Source: Massilia aquatica (GTDB taxonomy: Bacteria > Pseudomonadota > Gammaproteobacteria > Burkholderiales > Burkholderiaceae_D). Taken from it: 64,000 nucleotides of DNA. Made by a program: the position numbers and the translations under genes. How positions within the stretch are numbered: the stretch's first letter is position 1; each line of letters begins with the position of its first letter. The stretch spans positions 22,766 to 86,765 of the forward strand of contig NZ_VVIW01000030.1 in NCBI RefSeq assembly GCF_011682045.1. Reading direction: 5' to 3'. Of this stretch, positions 18,028-26,952 are shown one piece after another. Under the pieces are notes generated by a model. That model saw only the letters and a program-made list of their open reading frames with translations, had not been told where the DNA came from and searched no databases.

Positions 18028-20715
18028 ATGCATTCTCCTTTGTTTCTCCGTGAACAACTCAAAACCGCCATTGCGGCCGGCGACCTGACGGACGTCGCGG
18101 CCATGGTGGATGAGTGCAAGCAAGCCGGCGTGCGGCGTTTTGCCGCCGTGTTCGCGCCAGACGACTCCGACGATGGTTCCAGCCTGCCCCTGTTCGAGGC
18201 GGTACGTACCGGGCAGGGCGCCATTGTCGGCCTGTTGCTTGAGCAGGGGTGTGACCTGGAGCAGCGCGACAAGATCGGCGCCACCCCGCTGCACCAGGCC
18301 TACAGCGCCAGACAAGTGTCGATTGCCGCGCAGTTGATCGCGGCGGGTGCGGATATCCGCGCCACCACCAAACTGGGCACGCGGGTGCTCGACACGGTGC
18401 TCGCCAGCGGCAACATGGAGCAGGTCGACTGGTTCGTGCGGCAGGGCGTGGCGCTCGCCTCGGTGAACGAGAAAGGCAACACGGCGCTGCATTTCGCCTG
18501 CAGATCCGGCAATATCGAGCTGGCCATGCGCATCCACGAGCGCTGCGGCGTCGCCTTCGACCGCGCCGCCCGGGACGGGCGCCGTCCCCTCGACGCTTGC
18601 AGCAGCTATGCCTTGTTTGCCGCGATCTTGCAGCGCTATCCCGCCATCGCGCTCGATATCGGCTTCGAGGACGGCAGCTGTTCGCTGCATGGATTCGCCA
18701 GGCGCGGCTGCACCGACATCGTGTGCCACCTGCTTGATGCGGGGTGCGATGCCGACCAGTTGGTTGCGTACAAAAATACCTTGATGCATTCCGCAGTCGC
18801 ATCGCACAAGGCCGATCTGGTGCAGGAATTGCTGCGGCGCAAATTGAAGGTGGAGGGCCGCAATACGCTCAATTACCGGCCTTTGCATTGGGCCGCGCAA
18901 CAGGGCGACCTGGACATCGTCAAGCTGCTGGTGGAGCAGGGTGGCGCCAAGGTCAATATCAAAGGCAACCTCAATTTCATCATCCGTGAAACCAAGACGC
19001 CGCTGTACATGGCGATCAATGAGGGCTATCCCGACGTTGCCCGTTACCTGGTCGAGCGCGGCGCCGACCTGAACGCCCTGAACGACCAGGCGAACCGGAC
19101 TGCTGCCTACGCGGCCGCCGGCCAGGGCGACAGCGCGCTGCTGCGCTATTTGCTCGAACGCGGCGCATCGCCGAACGGGGTCAACCGCGATCCGGATTGC
19201 GCACGAGGCGATTTCTCTTCCTTTCCATTGGCGAACGCAGCCAACGCGGAGGTGGTCGATGTGTTGGTCGAATTCGGCGTCGACCTGAACGCGCGCAATT
19301 CGAGCTTCATGCGGCCCGAAAGCGCCCTGCGTTGCCTGGTCGGCCGCATCGAAAAAAAGGATCTGGAATCGGAACGGGGGCGTGGGCGACTCGGTGCGAT
19401 CGAAGCGCTGCTGCGCCATGGCGCCAGCCTTTCCGACGGCCTCGGCCAGATTGTCGACGACGCCAGGTGCGTCGAGGTCGCGCGCCTGCTGCGCGCGGCC
19501 GAACGGCGCCAGCTTGCCCCGCCTCCCGCATCGGCGCAAGTGGAGGCGGGCGACGCGCACCGCGCCTTCATCATGGACATGGCCAACCTGATGAGCGATG
19601 GCCGGCATCAAGAGTGCATGCTGGAGATGGAGACCGAACGGTACCGGACCGGGCTGGGCATCACCCTGTTTGAACAGGCGCTCCGTTGCAGCGAGGTCGA
19701 TCATCTCGAGATGTTCCTCGAAACGCTGCGCGACGCCGATAGCGGCGACGTCAATTATGCGAGCGCGGACAGTTACCATGATGACGAAACCATCTTGCAT
19801 CGGGTTCTCGACAGCTTCCGCTGTTACGAGCCGGACGGGGAAGGTGCGCCGATTGCGATGCTGCGCGAATGCGTCAAGCTCCTGCTCGACAAGGGCGCCA
19901 ATCCGGATGCGGTGGAAACGCTGTACCACGAAACGCCGTACCACAAGGTGGCGAAGATGGCATGCAGCGCGTTCGGCCGCGGTCACGTCAGGGACGATCT
20001 CGCCGTACTGGACATTCTCGAGGACTTCAGCGCTGCCGGAGCCGATCCGAACCTGCCCAACGAAGAGGGGGCCAACGTCATCGACTTGCTGCGCCACCCG
20101 GCACTGGTGTCATGGATGCGCGCGCATCAGGGCTGCCATGGCGAGTATCCCGCCGCCTTGTTCGATGCGGTCAGCGCCTGCCAGCCGGACCTGCTTGCCG
20201 CCCTGATTGGCGACGCCGGCAACTGGCGCGGCCTGAATGCGCATGGCTGCAACCTGTTGGGGTGGTGGGCGATGGACGCGACCGGCGAAGCGGATTGGCC
20301 GAATGCCTTGCGTAACCTGGAAATTCTTGAGGGTTACGGTTTTGTCGTCAATGCGGCCATGGAAGATGGCAAGACGGCGCTGTTCCTGGCTTGCCAGCAA
20401 GGCGCGCTGTTGCAGGCTGAGTGGCTGTGTTCGCACTATGACTGGGATCTGAACGCGCAGGATGATGGCGGCTGCGTGCCGCTCGCTGCGCTGGTTGCGG
20501 CAAGCTGTCCGGAGCGCTACGGTGACGCCATGACGCCGAAGGAATTCCGGGCCAGGCGCGACGCGCTGGCCGTCGCGATGGTCAGACAGGGCGCGCGCCT
20601 GGACCTGGCCGATCAGGATGGCGATACGCCGCTGAGCCGGTGCACGACGGTGGCGTTGAGAAACCAATTGGAAAAGGCGGCGCGGGCTGTTGAGAAAGCG
20701 GCGCAGAACGCTTAG
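18028..20715 (+). CDS. Large ankyrin-repeat protein, 895 aa
   Basis: The protein begins MHSPLFLREQLKTAIAAG and shows many ankyrin units, recognised by the pattern xGxTPLHxAxxxGxxxxVxxLLxxGAD. Examples are IGATPLHQAY (about 87), KGNTALHFACRSGNIELAM (about 150), YRPLHWAAQQGDLDIVKLLVEQGG (about 285), KTPLYMAINEGYPDVARYLVERGADLN (about 325), and PLSRCTTVA near the end. No signal peptide or membrane helices and no catalytic domain are visible. Ankyrin arrays bind other proteins, so this is probably a scaffold or effector, but the target is unknown. It has its own AT-rich promoter region (17960-18020). Confidence 0.85.
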   Translation: MHSPLFLREQLKTAIAAGDLTDVAAMVDECKQAGVRRFAAVFAPDDSDDGSSLPLFEAVRTGQGAIVGLLLEQGCDLEQRDKIGATPLHQAYSARQVSIAAQLIAAGADIRATTKLGTRVLDTVLASGNMEQVDWFVRQGVALASVNEKGNTALHFACRSGNIELAMRIHERCGVAFDRAARDGRRPLDACSSYALFAAILQRYPAIALDIGFEDGSCSLHGFARRGCTDIVCHLLDAGCDADQLVAYKNTLMHSAVASHKADLVQELLRRKLKVEGRNTLNYRPLHWAAQQGDLDIVKLLVEQGGAKVNIKGNLNFIIRETKTPLYMAINEGYPDVARYLVERGADLNALNDQANRTAAYAAAGQGDSALLRYLLERGASPNGVNRDPDCARGDFSSFPLANAANAEVVDVLVEFGVDLNARNSSFMRPESALRCLVGRIEKKDLESERGRGRLGAIEALLRHGASLSDGLGQIVDDARCVEVARLLRAAERRQLAPPPASAQVEAGDAHRAFIMDMANLMSDGRHQECMLEMETERYRTGLGITLFEQALRCSEVDHLEMFLETLRDADSGDVNYASADSYHDDETILHRVLDSFRCYEPDGEGAPIAMLRECVKLLLDKGANPDAVETLYHETPYHKVAKMACSAFGRGHVRDDLAVLDILEDFSAAGADPNLPNEEGANVIDLLRHPALVSWMRAHQGCHGEYPAALFDAVSACQPDLLAALIGDAGNWRGLNAHGCNLLGWWAMDATGEADWPNALRNLEILEGYGFVVNAAMEDGKTALFLACQQGALLQAEWLCSHYDWDLNAQDDGGCVPLAALVAASCPERYGDAMTPKEFRARRDALAVAMVRQGARLDLADQDGDTPLSRCTTVALRNQLEKAARAVEKAAQNA

Positions 20716-20847
20716 CGCGGAGCGGCGAGCGGCATTGAGCTAGTCAGCGGGTGCTTGATTCGCGTAGCCGGCTGGTGCTGCCCCGTTGTCGTAGCGTATT
20801 GCGCTGCTGCAATCTGCTTGCCTTCGCCGTGGCGTTTCACCAACGCG

Positions 20848-21279
20848 TCATGGCGGAGGCGGCGGCATTACATTGATTACTTGTACGATCGTGTGTGTTT
20901 CCAGTTCATAAGGAATACGGATATTCTGGCCGACAAAGTCTTTTTTGTTACGAGTAATGATCAGCCGTCCCGTTACAGTTGCGGTGGCCTTGATGATCGC
21001 ATCCAGTAATGGAATTTTCGGCGGCCGACGCATACTTGCGCTGCGAAGCGCCGCAGCCTCGTGCATGATCGCGTGATTGGTCTGGATAACTTCAAATCCC
21101 AATTTGATTAAAAAGGCACGTGCGCGAGGCTGCTCCGAGAGGGAAGCTCCCGCAATCAGCTCCATCCACGTGACAGTGCTGATGGCCGGATTGGTGTAAT
21201 ACTCGAGCTCTTGACTGGCTTGAGCAATGCCATTCAACGCGTCGATGACGATATTTGTATCGAATAAGACTGAGGCCAT
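20848..21279 (-). CDS. VapC-like PIN-domain toxin
   Basis: 143 residues of a PIN-domain ribonuclease. The four acidic residues of the active site are visible: D7 in LFDTNIVID, E40 in TWMELIAG, D93 in PLLDAIIKATA and D114 in TRNKKDF. VapC toxins cleave tRNA or rRNA and are blocked by an antitoxin made from the gene just upstream. Here the start lies 46 nt inside the end of the upstream gene, as is usual for toxin-antitoxin operons. The C-terminus ends in a run of six prolines after VINVM, an unusual tail that may come from read-through of a lost stop. Confidence 0.85.
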   Translation of the reverse strand: MASVLFDTNIVIDALNGIAQASQELEYYTNPAISTVTWMELIAGASLSEQPRARAFLIKLGFEVIQTNHAIMHEAAALRSASMRRPPKIPLLDAIIKATATVTGRLIITRNKKDFVGQNIRIPYELETHTIVQVINVMPPPPP

Positions 21280-21794
21280 TCAGCCCTCGACTCGATTTGA
21301 TATTGAAGGCCGTCCTTAGGCGTGTCGTCGCGATCCTTCCAGGCTCCGAACATTTCCTTGAGCGCTGCCGCGCGCTGTTCACGCACGGTTTTCAAGGCAT
21401 TTTCAGCCGACTCCGGATCCCCTGGCCGATGAGGCGTATCGGGCAACGACACTGACCCGGCATCGCAAGCGCTTGCGTCGATATCAAGGCGCAACTCATC
21501 AGTGTCACCTTTGACCCCGATGTCGCAGGTGATCGACATGTGCGACTGCGAAACAGAACTGCCCGTTTCCGTCTCCGGACCGTAGGAATAGCGAATCTGA
21601 TGGACTTTCCTGTCTTCACCACCATTGACCGTGCCATGCAAGGTCGTCACGTAATTCAGACGAACATGCGTCGAGTAAGATGGCGCCGGCCCTGCGCCTG
21701 CCGCCTGATCGCGGATTTTCTCCGGCGTTGTTCCTGAGGGCGAAGAATTCTCCGTGCGCCCGGTATCGCCACTGCTGCCATTTAGTGAGCTCAT
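21234..21794 (-). CDS. Unusual antitoxin-like protein upstream of VapC
   Basis: 186 residues from the ATG at 21794 (MSSLNGSSGD, after a G-rich ribosome-binding stretch). The C-terminal 40 residues (ALKEMFGAWKDRDDTPKDGLQYQ) match the tail of VapB-type antitoxins and wrap around the toxin. The N-terminal 130 residues are not a normal AbrB/RHH DNA-binding domain. They contain beta-type stretches (LNYVTTLHGTVNGGEDRKVHQ, ITCDIGVKGDTDELRLDID) and a Ser/Thr-rich lead. The end overlaps vapC by 46 nt. It may be an antitoxin with a changed sensory or DNA-binding part; a separate gene fused by chance is also possible. The N-terminal domain is unidentified. Confidence 0.6.
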   Translation of the reverse strand: MSSLNGSSGDTGRTENSSPSGTTPEKIRDQAAGAGPAPSYSTHVRLNYVTTLHGTVNGGEDRKVHQIRYSYGPETETGSSVSQSHMSITCDIGVKGDTDELRLDIDASACDAGSVSLPDTPHRPGDPESAENALKTVREQRAAALKEMFGAWKDRDDTPKDGLQYQIESRAEWPQSYSIQISSSTR

Positions 21795-21820
21795 GCCTTG
21801 CCCCCCCCGTTCAATGAGTA

Positions 21821-22046
21821 CTACACCCATTCTGCCCTTAACTGACGTTGGTATTCCACGCCATCTTTCGGAATGTCGTCCCGATCAGCCCATAGACCGA
21901 AAATGCCTTTCAAGGCCGCCGGACGCTTGCGTTCCCGCTCTCCTTTTCCCCGGTAGCAAATCCTTTTCGGCAGGGAGTTCTTCAACGGCAAGAATCGTCT
22001 TGCTTTCTGTTCCAAGCCCATTCTCTGTTGTGATTGGCAAATTCAT
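21821..22046 (-). pseudogene. Second antitoxin copy, frameshifted
   Basis: From an ATG at 22046 the frame MNLPITTENGLGTESKTILAVEELP looks like the N-terminal part of a VapB antitoxin. The C-terminal part (ALKGIFGLWADRDDIPKDGVEYQ, stop at 21821) is in another frame, with the break near 21955. The tail is very close to the tail of the neighbouring 21234-21794 protein, so these are paralogues. The C-terminal text is closer to the usual VapB form than the intact neighbour is. This copy has no toxin gene of its own next to it. Confidence 0.6.
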
Positions 22047-22153
22047 CTGTGGCTCCCGGACGTTGGTCTCGCAAAGAAAGTAGGCAATCAGGTGCGACAG
22101 AAGTTGGACAGGCGCGCGTCGATCAAGTTCCCGCCCCACGACATCGTCGCGCA

Positions 22154-22720
22154 GTGCGCTTCCTGGCCCTGGGCGACGCCGGCGAAGGCAACCGTGCCCA
22201 GTTCGCCAACGGCAAGGCCATGGCGGCCCGGTGTGCGCGCAAGGGCTGCGACTTCGTGATCTATCTGGGCGACAATTTCTACGGGCAAGGCATCACCCGC
22301 CCCGACGATCCCCAGTGCCAGCAAAATTCGCATTGCCCTACGCAGGCCTCGACCTGCCGTTCTACGCTATGCCGGGCAACCACGATTACGGCGATCCGCC
22401 CCTCGATTACTGGAAGCCGCAGTTCCAGATCGCCTACACCTGGCGCCCGGCGCGCTGGCTATTTCTGGAGCAACATGGAAGATCGTTCAACGGCGAGCAC
22501 GGCAATGCGGGCAACTATGAACGCTGCGGCAACTTTTGCCCGGAGATCATCAACGGCGCGTCCCTCAAGCGCCTGTTCGAAGACGTCATCTGCGGCAACG
22601 CCGACATCGTCCTCAGCGCTCACGACCACAAACTGCAATGGCCGATGGCACGCTGCGGCACGGAATTCATCGTCTCCGGCGCCGGCTCGAAAACCGCGCA
22701 ACTGGTCGGACGCGATGCCA
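22154..22720 (+). pseudogene. Metallophosphoesterase fragment with a frameshift
   Basis: From about 22154 the text RFLALGDAGEGNRAQFA and CDFVIYLGDNFYGQGI matches calcineurin-type phosphoesterases (purple acid phosphatase-like). Near 22322 one extra base shifts the frame, and the text continues as LPFYAMPGNHDYGDPPLDYW (motif GNHD). The middle segment before FNGEHGNAGNYERCG appears deleted, and the end has LSAHDHKLQW and TEFIVSGAGSKTAQL. The signal peptide and N-terminus are gone and the end runs into the GGDEF gene's tail. It is a decayed gene. Confidence 0.7.
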
Positions 22721-22784
22721 AGTCAGTAAGCGTTATTCGATCTGGGCAAGCCACTGTCCGCAAAGGCGCGGGCTGTACGCTTGC

Positions 22785-25760
22785 TCAGGCCGCCGCGCGC
22801 CAGGTATTGCGCCCGGCCTGCTTGGCCTGGTACAGCTGCATGTCGGCCTGCTGCAGCAGCGCGTCCGGATCCGGGGCGCCGCCGCTGAAATAGGCCAGCC
22901 CGATGCTGGCCGAGACCGACACCGTCACCATGCCCAGCTCGAACGGCGCCTGCATCGCGCTCACGATCTTGGCCGCGATCGCCTGCGCGTCTTCCGGGCG
23001 CGCCAGCTTTTCCATGATGATGGTGAATTCGTCGCCGCCCAGGCGCGCCACCGTGTCGCTGGCGCGCAGGGTCTGCGTCAGGCGCGCCGAAAACGCCTTG
23101 AGCAGGGCGTCGCCCACATGGTGGCCATGGGTGTCGTTGACCGGCTTGAAATGGTCGATGTCCATGTACATCAGCGCCATCAACTGGTCCTCGTCGGCGC
23201 TCTCGCGCATGGCCACGCTCAGTTTGAGCAGAAAGCCGGCGCGGTTGGCCAGCCCGGTGAGCGCGTCGACCTGGGCCAGCTTGAGCAGGCGTTTCTTCTC
23301 GCGCTTTTGCGAGGTGATGTCCTGGCGCATGACGTGAAAGCCGACCACCGTCGCGCCGTCCTCGCCCAGTTGCGGAATGTAGGTCACTTCCAGCGCGCGC
23401 TCGCTGCCTTCGACGCCGTCGTGTTCCTCGAAGACCAGGGTCTCGCCCCCCAGCGCGCGCAGGATGTACGGTTCGAGCGTGGCGTAACGCTGTTCGCCGA
23501 CGGTCTGGCGCACCGTCATGCCGGGCACCTGGGCGCCGCCGCGGCTGAACTCGCGGTCGTAGGCCAGGTTGTGGAAGCGGTACACCTGTGCCGCGTCGAT
23601 GTAGGCCACCATGGCCGGCAAGGTGTCGGCGATGGTGCGCAGGCGCGCCTCGCTTTCGCGCAGCGCCATCTCGGCTTCGCGCAGGGTGGTGATGTCGTCG
23701 ATGGTGCCCACAAAACCTTCGATGCGATCGCCAATGCGCACCGCCGCCACCTTGAGCGAACCCCATACCAGGCTGCCGTCCGGATGCAGGCAGCGCACCA
23801 CTTTCTTGAATGGCTCGGTGGTCCTGCGCTGGTGCTGGAAAATGGTATCGAGGCTGTCGCGCTCTTCGGGCAGCAGCGCCTCTTTCCAGCCGCTGCCGAG
23901 CGCCTGCTCGCGGGTCAGGCCGGTGATGGTTTCGAACATGCGGTTGACGTAGGTGCAGTGGCCGCGCAGGTCGGCGCGGATCAGGCCGAGCGGGGAGGCG
24001 TTGGTGATAGCGGTCAGCTGCGCTTCGCTGTTGCGCAGGTTCTGGTCCTGCTCATGGCGCCGCGTCACGTCTTCGGCGATGCATAAAATGTATTCGATGG
24101 CGCCGCCGTTGTCGAACAGCGGCACCGACACCGTGTGCAGGTAGCGCAGTTCGCCGTCGGGCCGGCGCAGCGGCTTTTCGGGCAAGTCGATCGCCGCCGG
24201 ATTGGCCAGCATGGCGCGGTCTTCATCAGGGCTGCACAGGGCGAAATCGGGCGCGAAGGCGGTGCAGTCGGTCTTGCCGATAACGTCATCGGCGGCGTAG
24301 CCGGTGGCCGCTTCGGCCGCCTTGTTCCACACCACCATGGTGCCGAAGCTGGCCGCACGCACGCTCTTGACGTAAATGAGCAGCGGCAGGTGTTCGATCA
24401 GCGACTGCAAAAAGCCGCGGTTGCCGCTGATTTCGAGTTCGGCCAGCTTGCGCGCGCTGATGTCGCGCCAGCTCACCGCCACGCCGTCGGGCAGCGGTAC
24501 GATCTGGTGGCGGATCCAGATCGCCCGCTCTCCGGGCGCGCGCAGTTCGACTTCTTCTTCCAGCGGGCGCGATTCGCGCAGCACCTGCGCGTAGCGCGCC
24601 AGAAATGGCGGCTCGACCCCGCCCGGCAGCAGCGGCGCAATGCCTTGCCCGGTGATGGCCGCGCGCGTGTGGCCGAACAGGGCCGCGCCCTTGTCGTTGA
24701 TGTCGGTGACGGTGAAATCGATGACCGCACCGTGCGCGTCGCGGCGCGCCTTGAGGAACATGACGCCATCGAGGCTGCCCTCGGCCGCCGCGCGCGAGGT
24801 GGCCTGGGCGTCGCGCGCGGCGCGCATGCTGGCGCGCAGGCGCGCGGCCTGGTGCATCAGCAGCGCCGTGACCAGGGCGATCGCCAGGGTCGCGCCCAGC
24901 GCCATGGTCAGGTAGCGGATGCGGTGGCGCTCGAATTTTTCCATCGCGGCGCGCTCGGTGACGCCGACCACCGCCACCAGCGCGTAGCGGTCCATGTCGC
25001 TGTAGCTGTAGATGCGCGCGACGCGGTCCGGCGGCGCGCTGGGCACCAGTTCGTCCGATCCCTTGCTGCGCGCGCGAAAACCCAGGCGTTCGCCCGTGAA
25101 CAGGCGCTCGCCCACGCGTCCGATGCTCAGTCTGGCCTCGTGCGCCCACAGGAACAGGGCCGCTTCGTCGTCGACGTTGACGCGGTCGTAGTCGTCGACG
25201 AAATACAGCGGGTCGATCATGATCACGATGGCGCCGGCGAAGCGGCCGGCGCCATCGTTCAGGCGGCGCGCGACCTGGATCATCCATTTGCCGCTGCGCG
25301 GCTCGACCACCGGGGTGGAGAACCGGGGCGCGTCGCCGGCGCCGCTGGCGAGCGCCTGGAACCAAGCCGGGCTGGCGGCAGCGGCATGGAAACCGTTGGC
25401 GCTGTCGAGAATGGCGCCGTCGCGCCCGACGACGGCCATCGGCAGGTTGAGCTTGGCCGGCAGCACGCTGTCGAGCAGGCCGTTGCGCTGGCTGAATTCG
25501 GCCAGGCGCAGGGCGCCATCGGTTTCCTCGAACTTGAGCTTGAACAATTGGGTCGCGTGGTCGCTCTGGCGCAGGATGTGGCTGACGTGCTCCGACAGCA
25601 CGCGCGCCAGCGCCTGGCTGCCGAGTACCGCGTCGTGATGCGCGGCCTCGCGCTCGACGCGCAGGTGGTGGAACAGGGTGATCCACATCGACGCCACCAG
25701 CGCCAGCGCGAAGCACGGGAGCAGCAAGACCCGGAACAGGCGCCTGGCTGAGCGGCGCAA
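22785..25760 (-). CDS. Membrane sensor diguanylate cyclase with several PAS domains
   Basis: 991 residues. A membrane segment near 10-30 and another near 290-310 enclose a periplasmic dCACHE-like sensor (about 33-280). Four PAS-like segments follow, with NSEAQLTAITNASPLGLI and SEARLRTIADTLPAMVAYI marking PAS starts. A GGDEF domain is at about 830-990 with LGGDEFTII (GGDEF at 908-912). The inhibitory site RASD at 899-902 sits five residues before it, so product feedback is likely. It should make cyclic di-GMP from two GTP in response to an unknown ligand. There is no EAL domain. The downstream gap to the hemerythrin-like gene is divergent. Confidence 0.92.
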   Translation of the reverse strand: MRRSARRLFRVLLLPCFALALVASMWITLFHHLRVEREAAHHDAVLGSQALARVLSEHVSHILRQSDHATQLFKLKFEETDGALRLAEFSQRNGLLDSVLPAKLNLPMAVVGRDGAILDSANGFHAAAASPAWFQALASGAGDAPRFSTPVVEPRSGKWMIQVARRLNDGAGRFAGAIVIMIDPLYFVDDYDRVNVDDEAALFLWAHEARLSIGRVGERLFTGERLGFRARSKGSDELVPSAPPDRVARIYSYSDMDRYALVAVVGVTERAAMEKFERHRIRYLTMALGATLAIALVTALLMHQAARLRASMRAARDAQATSRAAAEGSLDGVMFLKARRDAHGAVIDFTVTDINDKGAALFGHTRAAITGQGIAPLLPGGVEPPFLARYAQVLRESRPLEEEVELRAPGERAIWIRHQIVPLPDGVAVSWRDISARKLAELEISGNRGFLQSLIEHLPLLIYVKSVRAASFGTMVVWNKAAEAATGYAADDVIGKTDCTAFAPDFALCSPDEDRAMLANPAAIDLPEKPLRRPDGELRYLHTVSVPLFDNGGAIEYILCIAEDVTRRHEQDQNLRNSEAQLTAITNASPLGLIRADLRGHCTYVNRMFETITGLTREQALGSGWKEALLPEERDSLDTIFQHQRRTTEPFKKVVRCLHPDGSLVWGSLKVAAVRIGDRIEGFVGTIDDITTLREAEMALRESEARLRTIADTLPAMVAYIDAAQVYRFHNLAYDREFSRGGAQVPGMTVRQTVGEQRYATLEPYILRALGGETLVFEEHDGVEGSERALEVTYIPQLGEDGATVVGFHVMRQDITSQKREKKRLLKLAQVDALTGLANRAGFLLKLSVAMRESADEDQLMALMYMDIDHFKPVNDTHGHHVGDALLKAFSARLTQTLRASDTVARLGGDEFTIIMEKLARPEDAQAIAAKIVSAMQAPFELGMVTVSVSASIGLAYFSGGAPDPDALLQQADMQLYQAKQAGRNTWRAAA

Positions 25761-26166
25761 TGCGCTGGTGGAAGGAATAGGCGTCCCCCTGATAGTGGAG
25801 TGGCATCAAATCACATGGTGCAAGCGCAACTGCTTGAAATGGGGCGGCACGCTAACTTACATTCTGCGCGCAAATACAAGCGGTGTGCTTGGCACACTCA
25901 AAAAAATCTTGGGAGCAAGAACAAAGCGTGGCTTTTCGTTACTAAATCCCCCGCGCCACGTTGCGACGTGCCGACAAGAAACCAGCTGATGACGCGCGCC
26001 TTGCGCTAGATCAAACGGATAGTGTCGGCGTTCTTTACACTGGTTTCTCCGGGCTGATGCAAGAGTTCATAAAAAACAACTTCAGGGGCGATTCTCCAAG
26101 CCTGCCTGAACACGCCACGCTGCCAGCGTCCGGATCTTGCCTATGCGGGTCTTCTGAGGAGAACGA
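25761..26166. other. Intergenic region between divergent sensor and hemerythrin-like genes
   Basis: About 400 bases, AT-richer than the genes, with no coding frame I would support. It contains the FNR-like site described at 26001-26014 and the ribosome binding region of the 26167 gene (TCTGAGGAGAACG). Confidence 0.5.
26001..26014 (+). promoter_or_regulatory. Possible FNR/Anr-type site
   Basis: TTGCGCTAGATCAA matches TTGAT-N4-ATCAA at 8 of 10 positions, with the right half perfect. It is 153 nt before a hemerythrin-like gene, where oxygen control would make sense. A match of this quality can occur by chance. Confidence 0.3.
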
Positions 26167-26781
26167 ATGTTAACGGCGACATATACCCTGGTTGCACTGT
26201 CTGTCGAGCAAGCGAATATTCGCAAGCAAGTGCTGACCTTGCAAAAGATGCTACATGCGGCCTTCGCGCACCAGAATGCGTTGGCCGCCGGGCAGGTAAG
26301 CGCCGCATGCGAGATGGTCAAACGCCTGTACGAAAACTGCCACTGGCGCAAGATCGACATGTTCCTGATGCCGGCCATCCGCAAGGCCAGTCCGGCCGCC
26401 GACCGCCTGCTGCTCGACCTGGAAGAACTGGGACGGGCCGCCGCCGATGCGGTTGGCGTGCTGGTGGTGCGCCTGGGCGTGACCGCGCTCGACACCTATG
26501 CCAGCGTGGCCCAGTTCTGCGCCGCGCTCGAAGCGTTTTGCAGCGCCACGCTCAAGCGCCTCGAGCGCGAGGAAAAAGAACTGTTCCCGGTGGCGCGGGC
26601 GGTGATTTCCGGCGAGGCGTGGTTTTCAATCGCCAACGAAATGCTGGTACACGATGCGTACGAGCAAGAACGCAAGCCCTCGCGCCAGGCCGTCGGTACG
26701 GCCGGATACGGGCTTGAGCGCGGGTCAGCCCGTACCGACGAGGCGGGCCGGCGCCGCTTCGCCACCCATCCGGCTCACTGA
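26167..26781 (+). CDS. Hemerythrin-like protein with missing iron ligands
   Basis: 204 residues, predicted all-helical, with a strong ribosome binding site (GAGGAG). The layout matches the hemerythrin/HHE bundle: a helix carrying NCHWRKIDMFLMPAI in the position of the usual metal-ligand helix, and LEREEKELFPVARAVISGEAW, close to the usual RHMREEExLFPLA..L..EDW. The His that normally precedes the acidic pair in that motif is Arg or Leu here (LKRLEREE), and few other His are placed to bind iron. So a di-iron centre is doubtful. It may be a hemerythrin fold without metal or one with a single metal. The last 30 residues are Arg-rich and unlike the family. Confidence 0.6.
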   Translation: MLTATYTLVALSVEQANIRKQVLTLQKMLHAAFAHQNALAAGQVSAACEMVKRLYENCHWRKIDMFLMPAIRKASPAADRLLLDLEELGRAAADAVGVLVVRLGVTALDTYASVAQFCAALEAFCSATLKRLEREEKELFPVARAVISGEAWFSIANEMLVHDAYEQERKPSRQAVGTAGYGLERGSARTDEAGRRRFATHPAH

Positions 26782-26952
26782 CGGCCGGGCGCTCCACCAG
26801 CGGCGTATGCAGCGCAACAATGCTGCGGCGCGTGGCTTGCAACCGTGGTTGCCGATGCCACCCGTCGTATCGGCAGTGAATACTCTATCCGATCGCGTGC
26901 TTTCCTCGCCATTCTTGCTATCATGGTGGTTTTGAATGGTTGATATCACGTC

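Noticed and set aside
17992..20097. 701-codon open frame opposite the ankyrin gene
   Set aside because: It is antisense to a clear ankyrin protein, and its own sequence has no recognisable family.
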